Shown: positions 50,308 to 60,107, counted from the first letter of the stretch. The stretch: 64,000 nucleotides of DNA from an uncultured Clostridia bacterium (GCA_947632645.1 CANRQB010000001.1:1-64000); one strand, 5' to 3'. Notes: generated from the letters alone by a model not told the origin. Numbers and translations: made by a program.

Positions 50308-51345
50308 ATGCAAAACAAAATAGTGTTAAATGCAAATAATCTTATATATAATTTAAATTTAATAAAGCAGCAAAATCCATCTAGTTTGGTGTGCGCTATG
50401 GTTAAGGCAAACGCGTACGGACATGGGCTTAAGCAGGTTGTGTCTGTACTGAGTGGGCGGGTGGATTTTTTTGGTGTGGCAAATTCGTACGAGGCCAAAC
50501 TGGTAAAAAAATATACCGATACTAAAATATTAATTGTAGGCGCGCTAGATTATATTGGTGACGAGTTTTCTTACACCTGTTTTGATGTAGACGACGTTAA
50601 AAAACTAGCCAGTTTAAACAAAAACATAAACATCCACCTAAAGGTTAACACGGGCATGAATAGGTATGGATTTAAAACTATTAAATCGTTTAAAACTGCA
50701 CTGGAAATAATAAAAAACAGTGCGCTTAACTTGCAAGGGGTGTTCACTCACTTTGCCACTAGCGATAGCTATGTTAAAAACCAATATCTGCAGTTTAAAA
50801 AGTTTATGCGCGCAGCAAAAAGTTATGGTTTTAATCCCATTTTTCATGCGGACAACAGCGCGGTTAATTTAAAATTTAACCACAATTTAAACATGGTTAG
50901 GGTGGGCTTTAGTTTGTATGGGCTTGCTCCGCCAAACAAGCCGGTGTTTAATTTGCTTGCGCGCGTGCAGCAAATAAATAGCGTAAAAAAGGGTGAGCTG
51001 GTGGGTTACGATAGGCGCTTTACTGCAAGCAAACCTACCAATATAGCAGTGATAAGCTTAGGCTATGCCGACGGGTTAGATTTAAAATATATCGGCATGG
51101 ATATAAACATAAAGAACAGCCCATGCAAAATTGTTAATATCTGTATGGATTGCTGCATGTTGGATATAGGCAATTTAAAACTAAAAAAGGGCAGCTTAAT
51201 ATCCATAATAGGAAAAGCCAACCCAATAATCAACTATTCAAATTATATAAATACCAGCCCATATCAGGTTGCTTGCCATTTTGGTTGGGCACGTGCAAAT
51301 AGGCTACTCTCGCCCGTTGCCACGCACCATAAAAATCATAAGTAG
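50308..51345 (+). CDS. alr: Alanine racemase
   Basis: AMVKANAYGHGL PLP-lysine motif; LKVNTGMNRYGF; HADNSAVNL; VRVGFSLYG; VGYDRRFTA; DCCMLDIG. Confidence 0.94.
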   Translation: MQNKIVLNANNLIYNLNLIKQQNPSSLVCAMVKANAYGHGLKQVVSVLSGRVDFFGVANSYEAKLVKKYTDTKILIVGALDYIGDEFSYTCFDVDDVKKLASLNKNINIHLKVNTGMNRYGFKTIKSFKTALEIIKNSALNLQGVFTHFATSDSYVKNQYLQFKKFMRAAKSYGFNPIFHADNSAVNLKFNHNLNMVRVGFSLYGLAPPNKPVFNLLARVQQINSVKKGELVGYDRRFTASKPTNIAVISLGYADGLDLKYIGMDINIKNSPCKIVNICMDCCMLDIGNLKLKKGSLISIIGKANPIINYSNYINTSPYQVACHFGWARANRLLSPVATHHKNHK

Positions 51346-52032
51346 CATTCTAATTAGCGACAAAACACTGGTTAAAAGTGCGGCAACATATGTCCACGCA
51401 GCGGCGGATAAAACCTTTTTTGCAGCGGCCGCTTCATCCACATCCATTTCTCCTGTGGCAAGCAGCATTTTGTAGGCGCGCTTGCTGGCGTTTAACTCGA
51501 TAGGTAGGGTTATTAAGCAAAACAATATATTAAGCGAATACAGCCCAAGCCCAATATAAACTAGCCAATCGGCTGCGGTGTTGGCGTAAATCATTTCCAA
51601 AATTAAACCAATTAAAATTGTTGGCCAAACAAAATACCCAACAAAGTTAATTAGTGGCACCAAAATGTTTCTTAGTTTAATAAGCCCATAGCCGGTTTTG
51701 TGTTGGATAACATGTCCAATTTCGTGCGCGGTTACCCCAACGGCAGAAATTGTGCTTTGCTCGTACACACTGTCGGATAAACTTATTGTGTTGGTTTGCG
51801 GATTAAAATTATCTGTTAGCTCGCCCTTTATGTGCGTTATTTTTACATCGCTATAGCCCGCGCCGTCTAGCATATATCGCGCAACATTTTTTGCCGTTAA
51901 GCCATGCTTTGTTTGCACCTTGCTATATTCATTAAAAGTGGTGTACACTTTGGTTTGCGCCCAAATACCCAAAATAATACCGGGCAACATAACAAAACCT
52001 AAAATCCAATAAATGGTGTAAATTCCAAACAT
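51304..52032 (-). CDS. YugP-like zinc metallopeptidase
   Basis: VGVTAHEIGHVIQHKTGY; N-terminal and later TM helices; SD ggag. Confidence 0.88.
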   Translation of the reverse strand: MFGIYTIYWILGFVMLPGIILGIWAQTKVYTTFNEYSKVQTKHGLTAKNVARYMLDGAGYSDVKITHIKGELTDNFNPQTNTISLSDSVYEQSTISAVGVTAHEIGHVIQHKTGYGLIKLRNILVPLINFVGYFVWPTILIGLILEMIYANTAADWLVYIGLGLYSLNILFCLITLPIELNASKRAYKMLLATGEMDVDEAAAAKKVLSAAAWTYVAALLTSVLSLIRMLLMIFMVRGNGRE

Positions 52033-52336
52033 AAATTCTCCTATATTTATTTTATTTTAAATAATTAAAATTATCCTATAAATATATAATAGCAAAAATA
52101 TTAAAAAAAGTCAATAATTTAAATTAATATTAAAATAAATTTTTTATATTACAAAATAAAATAGCAATAAATGTATATAAATACTAAAAAATAGGTTTTT
52201 TAATTAATTTATTATATTTTAGGTTTATAAAATTAAAATATTTTTAAAAAATATTAAAAAAATGTTAAAAAATATTAGTATTTAATATTTATTTGTGTTA
52301 TAATAAAATTAATAAATTATTTATTAAGGGGTTTTT

Positions 52337-54673
52337 ATGAATAATTTTATTTTCACCTTTTTTGATAGCATAAGCAGCTACATAAGTTTTAATCAAATTT
52401 TGTTTATAACTTTGGGCTTGTTTTTGTTTACTATGTTTGTGGTTATAATCACCACCTCTCGCAGTTACGAGGCAAAGCTTATCAAATCGATAAACCGATT
52501 TAACAACTATTTCAGCAACAACCCTCAACTTACCGAAGATAACCTGCTGCAATTTAACAAGATGATGAAAAGCTCTAGGGTGCCTCGCCTAATTTGCAAG
52601 CAATGGCAACAATTTGTGCTATATCGCGAGGGCAAAGCAAGCAGCTATCTTTCATACGAAATCTGCGTTAACAATCCACTTAAAAACAGCTCGTACAAAC
52701 GCGATGTTAAGGTTATGAATTTGGTTAGCTATCTAATTGCATTTTTGTCGTTTATAGTAAATGTCTTTTGCGCTTACGAGCTAGATGTTGTAACTATGTT
52801 CCAGTTTATATTCTTAGGCCCAGTTATTGTGCTTATATTAAACTGGCTTGTAAGTGTAATATTAACAATAAAGTATAACGCAATTGTAAACGATGTAAAC
52901 CAAACATTTGCCTTTTTCCAAGTTAATATAGATAAGGCCACGCAAACCATTCCAGAGTATGTGGATTACGAAGTGTTGTTTGAAAAATCCGAAATTAAAC
53001 GTGGCATACCAATTTTGTACGCGTATCTTCAAAAGCGTGCAGAGGACGAAAAGCGTGAGTTAGAGCGTGCTAGGCTTAAAAATGTAGAGCACGAAAAATT
53101 TAACTTTGACGAAGCGGGTGTGGAATCCAGCTTGGTGCTAGAGCGTGCCATGCAAGAGGCAGAAAATTATATTGCCGAGCGTAAAAAGTACATGGAGGAC
53201 ACCTCGCAGGTTAACAACGAAATTAATCAGGAAGATTTAAACTATCGCGAAATTACCAAAGAGTATCAACGTCAAATGCAGGTTAGTAAAGAAAGCTTTA
53301 ACAACTTTAAAGATCAGCTAAGCGAAGCATCCTCTACAATCGAAGCAAACTACCTTAAAAAGCAACAACAACAAGAGTTGGATCGTCAGCGCAATTTGGA
53401 GCGTGACTACGATGCAGCAACCGAGCGTCATAAAAAGGCAATCGAAAGCCTACAGCAGGAGTTAAGCGAACTGGAAAAAAGCATAAATGCTTCCCGCTCG
53501 GCACTGGAAAAAGCCATGATGAGCGAGTTTGCAACTTATGGCAGCAAGGTGTACGATGCAGCACATAAACTGGCAACCTATCGCGAGCAAGAAAAGGTTA
53601 CCGATCTTAAAAAAGAAATTAAGCAGTTAGAAGAAAAGATTGTGCTACTAAATCAAAACAAACCAACCGATGCAGATGACGGAAGTGCTACTGTAGATCA
53701 AAATTTAATTTGGCCAACAGTAGAGGACGAGCAAATAGAATCTGCCAAGCAAGAGGAAGAGGTTACCAAACAACCAACCGAGCCAATAGTGGATAAGCCA
53801 GCCGAGCCAGTGGTACAGCCAGTTGGTGAGGCACAAAAGGTAGAACCGCTAGAGGAAGATGATAGCGATGACTGGGATTTTGAGTTTGACGACGACGAAG
53901 ACAATACCGAGCCACAACAAGAGCAAGTGGAAAATGATGCGCCAAATGCTTTAGAGGCAGGCATAACCTTTAATTATTTGGATGAGGCCCCAACTTCTAA
54001 TTCAACTTATACTCCAGCGCAAGAGCAACCAGTTGAACAACCAGTCGAAGAGGTTGAGCAGTCAGCCGAACAAGTTAACGAGCAGCCAGTCGAAGAGGTT
54101 GAGCAGTCAGCCGAACAAGCAATTGAGCAGACAACAGAAGAGGTTAAGCAAGAGCCAACCGAAGTTAAGCCAAGGAAAAAGGCAGGGCGGCCAAGAAAAG
54201 AGGTTTCTCCAGACGAACTAAATAAGCCAAAACGCCCACGCGGCAGGCCCAAAAAAGAAGTTGACGAGGCAGAGCTAGAAAAACCAAAACGTCCACGTGG
54301 CAGGCCTAAAAAACAAGAAGTGGTAAGCGAGCCAGCCAATACTGTGGCAAAGCGTGGCAGGCCCAAAAAGGAAGAGGCAGTAAGCGAACTAACAACCGAG
54401 CAGGCCGCACCGGCTAAAAAACGTGGTAGACCAAGAAAGGTTATAATAATAGAAGAAGAGACACCAGCCGAAGCACCTAAAAAACGCGGCCGGCCAAGAA
54501 AGATAGTTGTGCGCGAAATACCAAAAGATAGCACAATTTTGCCACCATCTATAACCGATATAGACGAATATTTAAAGGCAATAGATAACCAAATTGCCGA
54601 GGAAAATTTAAAAATAGAGCAGTCACAAAAAGAGTTGGAAAAAAATTCAACCATTAGGCGCAGAAAAAAATAA
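52337..54673 (+). CDS. Membrane-anchored coiled-coil protein with C-terminal AT-hook-like motifs
   Basis: N-terminal TM segments, about 300-aa charged coiled coil, acidic/EQPVEEVEQ-repeat region, then six GRP-core motifs (AGRPRK, RPRGRPKK x2, KRGRPKK, KKRGRPRK x2). Confidence 0.85.
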   Translation: MNNFIFTFFDSISSYISFNQILFITLGLFLFTMFVVIITTSRSYEAKLIKSINRFNNYFSNNPQLTEDNLLQFNKMMKSSRVPRLICKQWQQFVLYREGKASSYLSYEICVNNPLKNSSYKRDVKVMNLVSYLIAFLSFIVNVFCAYELDVVTMFQFIFLGPVIVLILNWLVSVILTIKYNAIVNDVNQTFAFFQVNIDKATQTIPEYVDYEVLFEKSEIKRGIPILYAYLQKRAEDEKRELERARLKNVEHEKFNFDEAGVESSLVLERAMQEAENYIAERKKYMEDTSQVNNEINQEDLNYREITKEYQRQMQVSKESFNNFKDQLSEASSTIEANYLKKQQQQELDRQRNLERDYDAATERHKKAIESLQQELSELEKSINASRSALEKAMMSEFATYGSKVYDAAHKLATYREQEKVTDLKKEIKQLEEKIVLLNQNKPTDADDGSATVDQNLIWPTVEDEQIESAKQEEEVTKQPTEPIVDKPAEPVVQPVGEAQKVEPLEEDDSDDWDFEFDDDEDNTEPQQEQVENDAPNALEAGITFNYLDEAPTSNSTYTPAQEQPVEQPVEEVEQSAEQVNEQPVEEVEQSAEQAIEQTTEEVKQEPTEVKPRKKAGRPRKEVSPDELNKPKRPRGRPKKEVDEAELEKPKRPRGRPKKQEVVSEPANTVAKRGRPKKEEAVSELTTEQAAPAKKRGRPRKVIIIEEETPAEAPKKRGRPRKIVVREIPKDSTILPPSITDIDEYLKAIDNQIAEENLKIEQSQKELEKNSTIRRRKK
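54041..54119 (+). repeat. In-frame 45-bp direct repeat (34 identical bp per copy)
   Basis: CCAGTCGAAGAGGTTGAGCAGTCAGCCGAACAAG at 54041 and 54086. Confidence 0.9.
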
Positions 54674-54696
54674 AGGAAGGGCAGCCTTCCTTTTTT
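54672..54696. terminator. Rho-independent terminator
   Basis: AAAGGAAGG-GCAG-CCTTCCTTTTTT. Confidence 0.85.
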
Positions 54697-54714
54697 AATT
54701 GTTAAAGTGATGTG

Positions 54715-55248
54715 CTAAATTACAAATTTTTTAATTTCTGCATTATTAAAATTCCAGCCACGGATGTTTTTATAATCTTTATCGTTACCACAAATTAAAT
54801 CCGCTAGTATAGATGCGGTTGCGTTGTGCGTAACAACAAGCACCGCATTATAGTTTTGTGTTTTTAGCTGTTGCAAAAATTTTTTGCACCTTAGTTTAAG
54901 CTCCTCAAAGTTTTCCATGCCGCAAGCTTTGCTTCTTTGTGCGCGAAGTTTTTGCTCCTCTAAGGTAAAACTATCCTTGTGGCGGCCGGCAAAAATACCC
55001 TGATCTATTTCGGTTAGCAAGTTGTTTTTTATAACTTTTTTATTGCTAACATTCATAATATTTGCAGTTTGCACCGCGCGAAATACTGGCGAGCAGATTA
55101 TAACATCAATAGGGGTGTTTTTAAATTGTTGTGCCTTTAAATACACTTCTTGTTTGCCACGCAAAGAAAGCCGATTTTGATTTCTGCCCTGGGTTATTCC
55201 TTTTTCGTTCCAAACGGTGGTGCCATGTCGCATAATGTAAACTATCAT
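54715..55248 (-). CDS. Histidine phosphatase (phosphoglycerate-mutase-like) family protein
   Basis: MIVYIMRHGTTVWNEKGITQGRNQNRLS; EIDQGIFAGR; VLVVTHNATA. Confidence 0.9.
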   Translation of the reverse strand: MIVYIMRHGTTVWNEKGITQGRNQNRLSLRGKQEVYLKAQQFKNTPIDVIICSPVFRAVQTANIMNVSNKKVIKNNLLTEIDQGIFAGRHKDSFTLEEQKLRAQRSKACGMENFEELKLRCKKFLQQLKTQNYNAVLVVTHNATASILADLICGNDKDYKNIRGWNFNNAEIKKFVI

Positions 55249-55255
55249 TTTGCCT

Positions 55256-55459
55256 CTACGAATTTAAAGCTTTTAACAGTGCTTTACAATCTATATCATG
55301 CACTTCGCACGCTTCTTCCAGCGTTTCCATCTGGCTTGCTGGGCAACCAAAACAATGGAAGCCAAAACTAAAAAATATTTCTGCTGCATCTTCACGCGCA
55401 TTTAAAATATCTATTATAATATCTGTTTTTTTAAAGTTATATTTCTTTTTAGTAGCCAT
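55256..55459 (-). CDS. DUF1858-type redox disulfide domain protein
   Basis: 67 aa: IIDILNAREDAAEIFFSFGFHCFGCPASQMETLEEACEVHDID; SD GGAG. Confidence 0.8.
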   Translation of the reverse strand: MATKKKYNFKKTDIIIDILNAREDAAEIFFSFGFHCFGCPASQMETLEEACEVHDIDCKALLKALNS

Positions 55460-55581
55460 AAATCTCCTTTAATAGTGCCCATTAGGTAGGCACAAACTAA
55501 ATTATCTTTAGTAATTATATTATAGCACAAATTTAAAATAAATCAATTATTTTTAAATAATTTAAAAAAATCGTTTATTAT

Positions 55582-55610
55582 TTGACATTATTTCAAAAAC
55601 TAGATATACT
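55582..55610 (+). promoter_or_regulatory. Sigma70-type promoter, predicted leaderless
   Basis: TTGACA-17-TATACT, 6 nt, ATG at 55617. Confidence 0.75.
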
Positions 55611-55616
55611 AATATT

Positions 55617-57839
55617 ATGTCAAAAACGCTTAGAAACAAGTTTTATTTGTTTTTATATTTTGTAATAGGCTCCATAATTTTGGAGTTTGTTAATTTTGTT
55701 ATATTAGATTTTGGCTTTTTTCCACAATATTTTTTGTACGATTTATCTATAGTGGCTGTAATTGCAATGATTGCATTTATTTTGCCGCACTATACAGCGC
55801 AATATATAGCTTCTACAATAATGCTGGGTGTGCATGCAGTGCTTATTTATGCCAACTATTCACTATACAATATATACACTGGCGATTTGCTTTCGTTTGA
55901 CCTTTTCACCTTGCTAAAGGAGGCAGGCGCAGCAATGACTACAAGTTTTGTATATTTTTCTATAGTCTTTCAAATAGTGTTGGTGTTTTTGTTTATAGCT
56001 ATAGTTGGCTTTTTAATTTTAAAATTTTGCCTTAAGGATAAATATAGTTTAAAAAATCAATTTTCTATTGCAACAGTGTTTACCTTTTTGGGCGTTCAGC
56101 TACTTTCGCTATCTGTGTGCGGTGCATATAGGGCAAAATTAAAGCCAAGCAGCTACAACAACAATATGCAGGATTATGTTTTTTCGGATTCGTTTTACAT
56201 GCACACCGACATTATTAAGGAAAATAGTTTTAAAAAATACGGTACTTACGGCTTTTACTTAAACATGATATTTAACACCAATCACAACCAAAACAAGGCA
56301 GTAAAAAGGGCAGCGTTAGATTATTTTAATAAAGGGGCAACCTACTCTAGCAGCGATGTTTTTGGTGTGGATAGGGGCAATAATGTTATTGTTATTATGA
56401 TGGAATCACTAGAGTGGTTTGCCTTTGAAAATGGCAATTATAATTATCCGGTTAGCGAATTTTCAGACGAGCTAACACCAAACATATATAGCTTAATTGC
56501 TGGCAGCAATAGCGAGCCAAACACGCCAGAGGATAAAAGGGCAATTGTTGCAAATCACTTTTTTGCGAAATCAAAAACCAATATATCAGAAGGGTATGGC
56601 ATTATAGGCAACTATCCAGTTGGGCAAAATTTATATAGCCTGATACAAAACGAACCAGACGAGGCATTTGGCTACACCCTTCCAAACATATTAAAACAAC
56701 AGGGATATGTAACAAACTATGTGCACTCCAACACACTCTCCTTTTACGATAGGGATAAAACTCATAAACACTTGGGCTTTGATAATTTGGTGGGTAAAGA
56801 AAGTATTTTAGACGAAGATGGCAAACAAAAATATGAAGATTTGGCATTCTATCACTGGATTAATGAAGAAACTTTTGTTTCCGAGGCGATGGATGGCATA
56901 GTGCCAAAACAGGCAAATGAAGTAGAGTTTGGGGATGATAAGCAAAAATTTTTTACCTATTATCTAAATGTATCTTCGCATGGCAACTATTACGATAACG
57001 CCAATAACCAAGACCAACTTAAATATAAAAATTATATCAAATATGGCAAAAATTGCGTGCTTGATGAGGATGGATATTACATTTTGGATCCGCTTTTAGA
57101 GGACACTCCAGCCAGTGAACTTTACACGGAATGGTACTCAAATGTGCTTAAAAATTATGGCAGTTTAGAAGATGACAAATATGTGGCAAACGATTTAACC
57201 AACCAAATTGTAAACTATATGTGCGGGGCAAAAGGGCTAGATGCCGCAATTGGGGTTATTATAAAACAGCTTAAGGATTATCAAATTTTGGATGATACCA
57301 CGCTGGTTTTGTATGCCGACCACTATGCGTATTATGATAGTTTAAGCAACAAAATAAAAAGTATATCGCTAACCGAAAGCGATAGGAGTGTAGAACTTAC
57401 TACAATTCCATTTATACTTTCTAGCCCAGGGCTTAAAAACATGAATACAGTGCCATATGTTTCGCATGGGCAGGGCTATGACTATATAGATAAATTTTGT
57501 TCGGCATACGATATAATTCCAACTGTGCTAGATTTACTTGGCATTCCATTTAACACAAGGCTGTATTTGGGTAACTCGCTGTTTAATCCAGAGCGCACAA
57601 CCTATAAAGCCTTAGTGGGCGATCATGAAGAGGTGCACACCATGAACGTGTACTATTCTAACATTGGCGGGCTTTATTGCCAAGATGTATTCACATCTAA
57701 TTTAAAGGATTACATCGCACAAAACAAAATAAGCCAGCAAACACTGTTGGAATTTATAAACCGTGTTACAGATAAGGTTGTTAATGTATTTTATCTAGAC
57801 ATTTTAAACAACAATAATCTATTCCCTTTGTTAACATAA
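55617..57839 (+). CDS. LtaS-like sulfatase/phosphoglycerol transferase family protein
   Basis: N-terminal multi-TM region; VIVIMMESLEWFAF; ISEGYGIIGNYP; LVLYADHYAYYD; YDIIPTVLDLLG. Confidence 0.88.
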   Translation: MSKTLRNKFYLFLYFVIGSIILEFVNFVILDFGFFPQYFLYDLSIVAVIAMIAFILPHYTAQYIASTIMLGVHAVLIYANYSLYNIYTGDLLSFDLFTLLKEAGAAMTTSFVYFSIVFQIVLVFLFIAIVGFLILKFCLKDKYSLKNQFSIATVFTFLGVQLLSLSVCGAYRAKLKPSSYNNNMQDYVFSDSFYMHTDIIKENSFKKYGTYGFYLNMIFNTNHNQNKAVKRAALDYFNKGATYSSSDVFGVDRGNNVIVIMMESLEWFAFENGNYNYPVSEFSDELTPNIYSLIAGSNSEPNTPEDKRAIVANHFFAKSKTNISEGYGIIGNYPVGQNLYSLIQNEPDEAFGYTLPNILKQQGYVTNYVHSNTLSFYDRDKTHKHLGFDNLVGKESILDEDGKQKYEDLAFYHWINEETFVSEAMDGIVPKQANEVEFGDDKQKFFTYYLNVSSHGNYYDNANNQDQLKYKNYIKYGKNCVLDEDGYYILDPLLEDTPASELYTEWYSNVLKNYGSLEDDKYVANDLTNQIVNYMCGAKGLDAAIGVIIKQLKDYQILDDTTLVLYADHYAYYDSLSNKIKSISLTESDRSVELTTIPFILSSPGLKNMNTVPYVSHGQGYDYIDKFCSAYDIIPTVLDLLGIPFNTRLYLGNSLFNPERTTYKALVGDHEEVHTMNVYYSNIGGLYCQDVFTSNLKDYIAQNKISQQTLLEFINRVTDKVVNVFYLDILNNNNLFPLLT

Positions 57840-57866
57840 AAAGCGCATTTTAGGTGCGTTTTTTTG
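57837..57866 (+). terminator. Rho-independent terminator
   Basis: AAAAAGCGCA-loop-TGCGTTTTTTT. Confidence 0.7.
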
Positions 57867-57979
57867 TTGCTTATATTAATTTTTGGTGATATAATTATTT
57901 AAATAGACATATTTTGTTTTTTGTGTTGTTCAATTTTGTGTTTTGCCGCTATATAATTTAGGTGTAAAGGAGGTAGAAC

Positions 57980-58333
57980 ATGAATACAGATAAAATTTAT
58001 GCCGAACATATTGCAAACGAATATGCTCCAAAGGACACAACAAAGGTTAAGCAACTTAAAAAATTGGACAACAAAGCCAAACTGCCATCCACAATTTTTG
58101 CCTACACATTTGGTATAATTAGTGCGCTTGTGTTGGGTGTTGGCATGTGCCTGGCGATGAAAGTTATTGGCTCGTCTGTTGCTACTATGGTTGTTGGCAT
58201 TATTGTTGGTGTGCTTGGCATTGCTGGATGCGCGGTTAACTATTTTATCTACAAAAAAATGCGCGAACACGGCAAGGCAAAATATGGCTCGGATATTATG
58301 CAACTGGCAAAAGAAATTAGCGAAGAAGAATAG
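57980..58333 (+). CDS. Small membrane protein, function unknown
   Basis: 117 aa, two TM segments; SD aaggaggt. Confidence 0.8.
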   Translation: MNTDKIYAEHIANEYAPKDTTKVKQLKKLDNKAKLPSTIFAYTFGIISALVLGVGMCLAMKVIGSSVATMVVGIIVGVLGIAGCAVNYFIYKKMREHGKAKYGSDIMQLAKEISEEE

Positions 58334-58349
58334 TAAAGGAGAAAGTGCT

Positions 58350-58973
58350 ATGAATAAATCGGAAAGCAAATACTACAACACCTCACTTTTGATGAATCAG
58401 GCACTTATTGAATTATTAAACAAAAAGGAATACGAGTTTTTAACAATAAAAGAAATTTGCAAAAAGGCGGGGGTTAATCGCTCCACCTTTTATTTACATT
58501 ACGACAATATTGACGACCTGTTACAAGAAACCATCGAAAATTTAAACAAAGAATTCAACTCTTGTTTTAATAATGAGGATAAGGATTTACAGGGTAAAAT
58601 AAGCGGCAAACAAAAAGAGGATTTAATTTTAATCACTCCAAAATATTTAATGCCATATCTTAGCCATGTTAAACAGCATAAACTGGTGTATCAGGTGTCG
58701 GCAAAACACCCAGCGCTTATGAAATCTATAGAAAAATATGGTTATTTGCAAAACAAAGTGCTGTATCCTATATTTGATATTTTTAAAATTAATAAAGACG
58801 AGCAAAAATACCTTTCTGCCTATTATATCTCGGGTGTTTATGCAATTGTAAACGAGTGGATTAAGGGCGGCTGTAAGGATAGCGAAGATATGATTTGTGA
58901 TCTTATTATAAAATGCGTGCGACCTATTGAGGAGAGGGATGAGCTTAAAAGAGCGGATAAACAAGATAAATAA
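58350..58973 (+). CDS. TetR family transcriptional regulator (start corrected from 58167)
   Basis: HTH YEFLTIKEICKKAGVNRSTFYLHYDNIDDLL; SD aaaggag before ATG 58350. Confidence 0.85.
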   Translation: MNKSESKYYNTSLLMNQALIELLNKKEYEFLTIKEICKKAGVNRSTFYLHYDNIDDLLQETIENLNKEFNSCFNNEDKDLQGKISGKQKEDLILITPKYLMPYLSHVKQHKLVYQVSAKHPALMKSIEKYGYLQNKVLYPIFDIFKINKDEQKYLSAYYISGVYAIVNEWIKGGCKDSEDMICDLIIKCVRPIEERDELKRADKQDK

Positions 58974-59595
58974 CTTTAAGTATAAAACGGTGTTTATGCT
59001 TGTTTTTTCGCTTGCCATAAATTTTGGGTTTATTGGGTATAATGCATATTTGGGGTTTAGGTTTTCCGATGCGTTTGCAATTGGTATATCGGTTTATTAT
59101 TTTGTGCTGTTTTGGGTTAAGCTTGCTACGCTTATTGTGGAAAATAGTGTGGCAAATAAAGATGACGATATTAAGTATAAAAAACGGGTTACAAACTATA
59201 AAATTTCATCAATTTTTGTGTTTTTTATCGATTTTTGCCTAATTGCGCCCATAATTTTAATGGTGGTTAGGCCAAAAGATGTTAAATTTGGGCTTATACC
59301 CGCAATAGCCATGGCAACCTATTGCGTTTATAAAATTGTTATGGCGATAATAAACTATAGGCTCGCAAAAAAATCCAACAACCCAACCACTGTTTTATTA
59401 AAGGAAATAGATATTATTGGCGCAATTGTTTCAGTTTTAAACCTGCAACACACATTAATTATGGTTAACGGCGGCATGACAAAAAGTATGCAAACACTAT
59501 CGCTAATAACCAGCATTGGATTTATTGTGCTAATAATTGTGTTTTCAATACTATCATTTATAAAAAACAAAAACTATTTTAAAAATAGTTTGTAA
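58939..59595 (+). CDS. Membrane protein, function unknown
   Basis: About 218 aa with multiple TM segments; overlaps the TetR gene 3' end. Confidence 0.75.
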   Translation: MSLKERINKINNFKYKTVFMLVFSLAINFGFIGYNAYLGFRFSDAFAIGISVYYFVLFWVKLATLIVENSVANKDDDIKYKKRVTNYKISSIFVFFIDFCLIAPIILMVVRPKDVKFGLIPAIAMATYCVYKIVMAIINYRLAKKSNNPTTVLLKEIDIIGAIVSVLNLQHTLIMVNGGMTKSMQTLSLITSIGFIVLIIVFSILSFIKNKNYFKNSL

Positions 59596-59626
59596 TTTGC
59601 TGAATTTTAACAAAAAAACCAAATTG

Positions 59627-59662
59627 ATTTCCAATTTGCATTTAAGATTGGAAATTTTTTAT
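59627..59662 (+). terminator. Rho-independent terminator
   Basis: TTTCCAAT...ATTGGAAATTTTTT. Confidence 0.6.
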
Positions 59663-59668
59663 TTTAGC

Positions 59669-59725
59669 AAAGTTCCCATGCGTAGATAAACACAATTTAA
59701 ATACTTTACCCGCTGCAGTGCGTCA
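59669..59725 (+). repeat. Repeat island, module P
   Basis: AGTTCCCATGCGTAGATAAACACAATTTAAATACTTTACCCGCTGCAGT; aligns to module Q. Confidence 0.8.
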
Positions 59726-59790
59726 CAAACTGCACATTTGCTAAATTTATTTGGCAAGCAAATAAATTGTAAGCCTATGCTTGCTTGTTC
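59726..59790 (+). repeat. Repeat island, module X with hairpin AATTTATTT-GGCAAGC-AAATAAATT
   Basis: Aligns to the reverse complement of module Y at 60360-60425. Confidence 0.85.
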
Positions 59791-59839
59791 CTTTTACACT
59801 TCGAAAATTTTAAATTTTCTTGTGTATTTTATAGGCCTA

Positions 59840-59893
59840 CGAAGTGCCCAAGCGTAGAGATGCACAATTCAAAACTTTGCCCACTGCAGTTCT
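59840..59893 (+). repeat. Repeat island, module Q
   Basis: AAGTGCCCAAGCGTAGAGATGCACAATTCAAAACTTTGCCCACTGCAGT. Confidence 0.8.
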
Positions 59894-59975
59894 CTAGCGC
59901 AGGAAAACACAATTCAGGAAAGGATTTATCAAGGGAAACCAGTAGGTGTCCCTTGATAGCACGGGCAACCGCCCA
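59887..59975 (+). ncRNA. Repeat island, module S: candidate structured element
   Basis: TATCAAGGGA-AACCAGTAGGTG-TCCCTTGATA hairpin (59927-59958), aligned to module R with compensatory changes. Transcription not shown. Confidence 0.5.
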
Positions 59976-59979
59976 ATAA

Positions 59980-60008
59980 TGAAAAAAGCGATTTTTCATC
60001 GCTTTTGA
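59980..60008 (-). terminator. Terminator downstream of tRNA-Asn
   Basis: Minus strand AAAAGCGATGAAAAATCGCTTTTTT. Confidence 0.75.
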
Positions 60009-60032
60009 TAAAAAAGGGCGCGTTGCCCGCGC

Positions 60033-60107
60033 TGGCGCCCCGAGTAGGGCTCGAACCTACAACCTATCGGTTAACAGCCGAGTGCTCCACCATTGAGCTA
60101 TCGAGGC
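60033..60107 (-). tRNA. tRNA-Asn (GTT), CCA encoded
   Basis: Cloverleaf read by hand: acceptor GCCTCGA/TCGGGGC, D-stem GCTC/GAGC, anticodon loop CTGTTAA, T-arm GTAGG-TTCGAGC-CCTAC, discriminator G then CCA. Confidence 0.96.

Noticed and set aside
54007-54654. 215-aa Ser/Leu/Gly-rich minus-strand ORF
   Set aside because: Antisense translation of the low-complexity AT-hook tail.
58167-58349. N-terminal extension of the TetR ORF
   Set aside because: Overlaps the upstream 117-aa gene in another frame; ATG 58350 has an SD.
59785-59979. 64-aa ORF upstream of tRNA-Asn
   Set aside because: Runs through repeat modules Q and S; no RBS.
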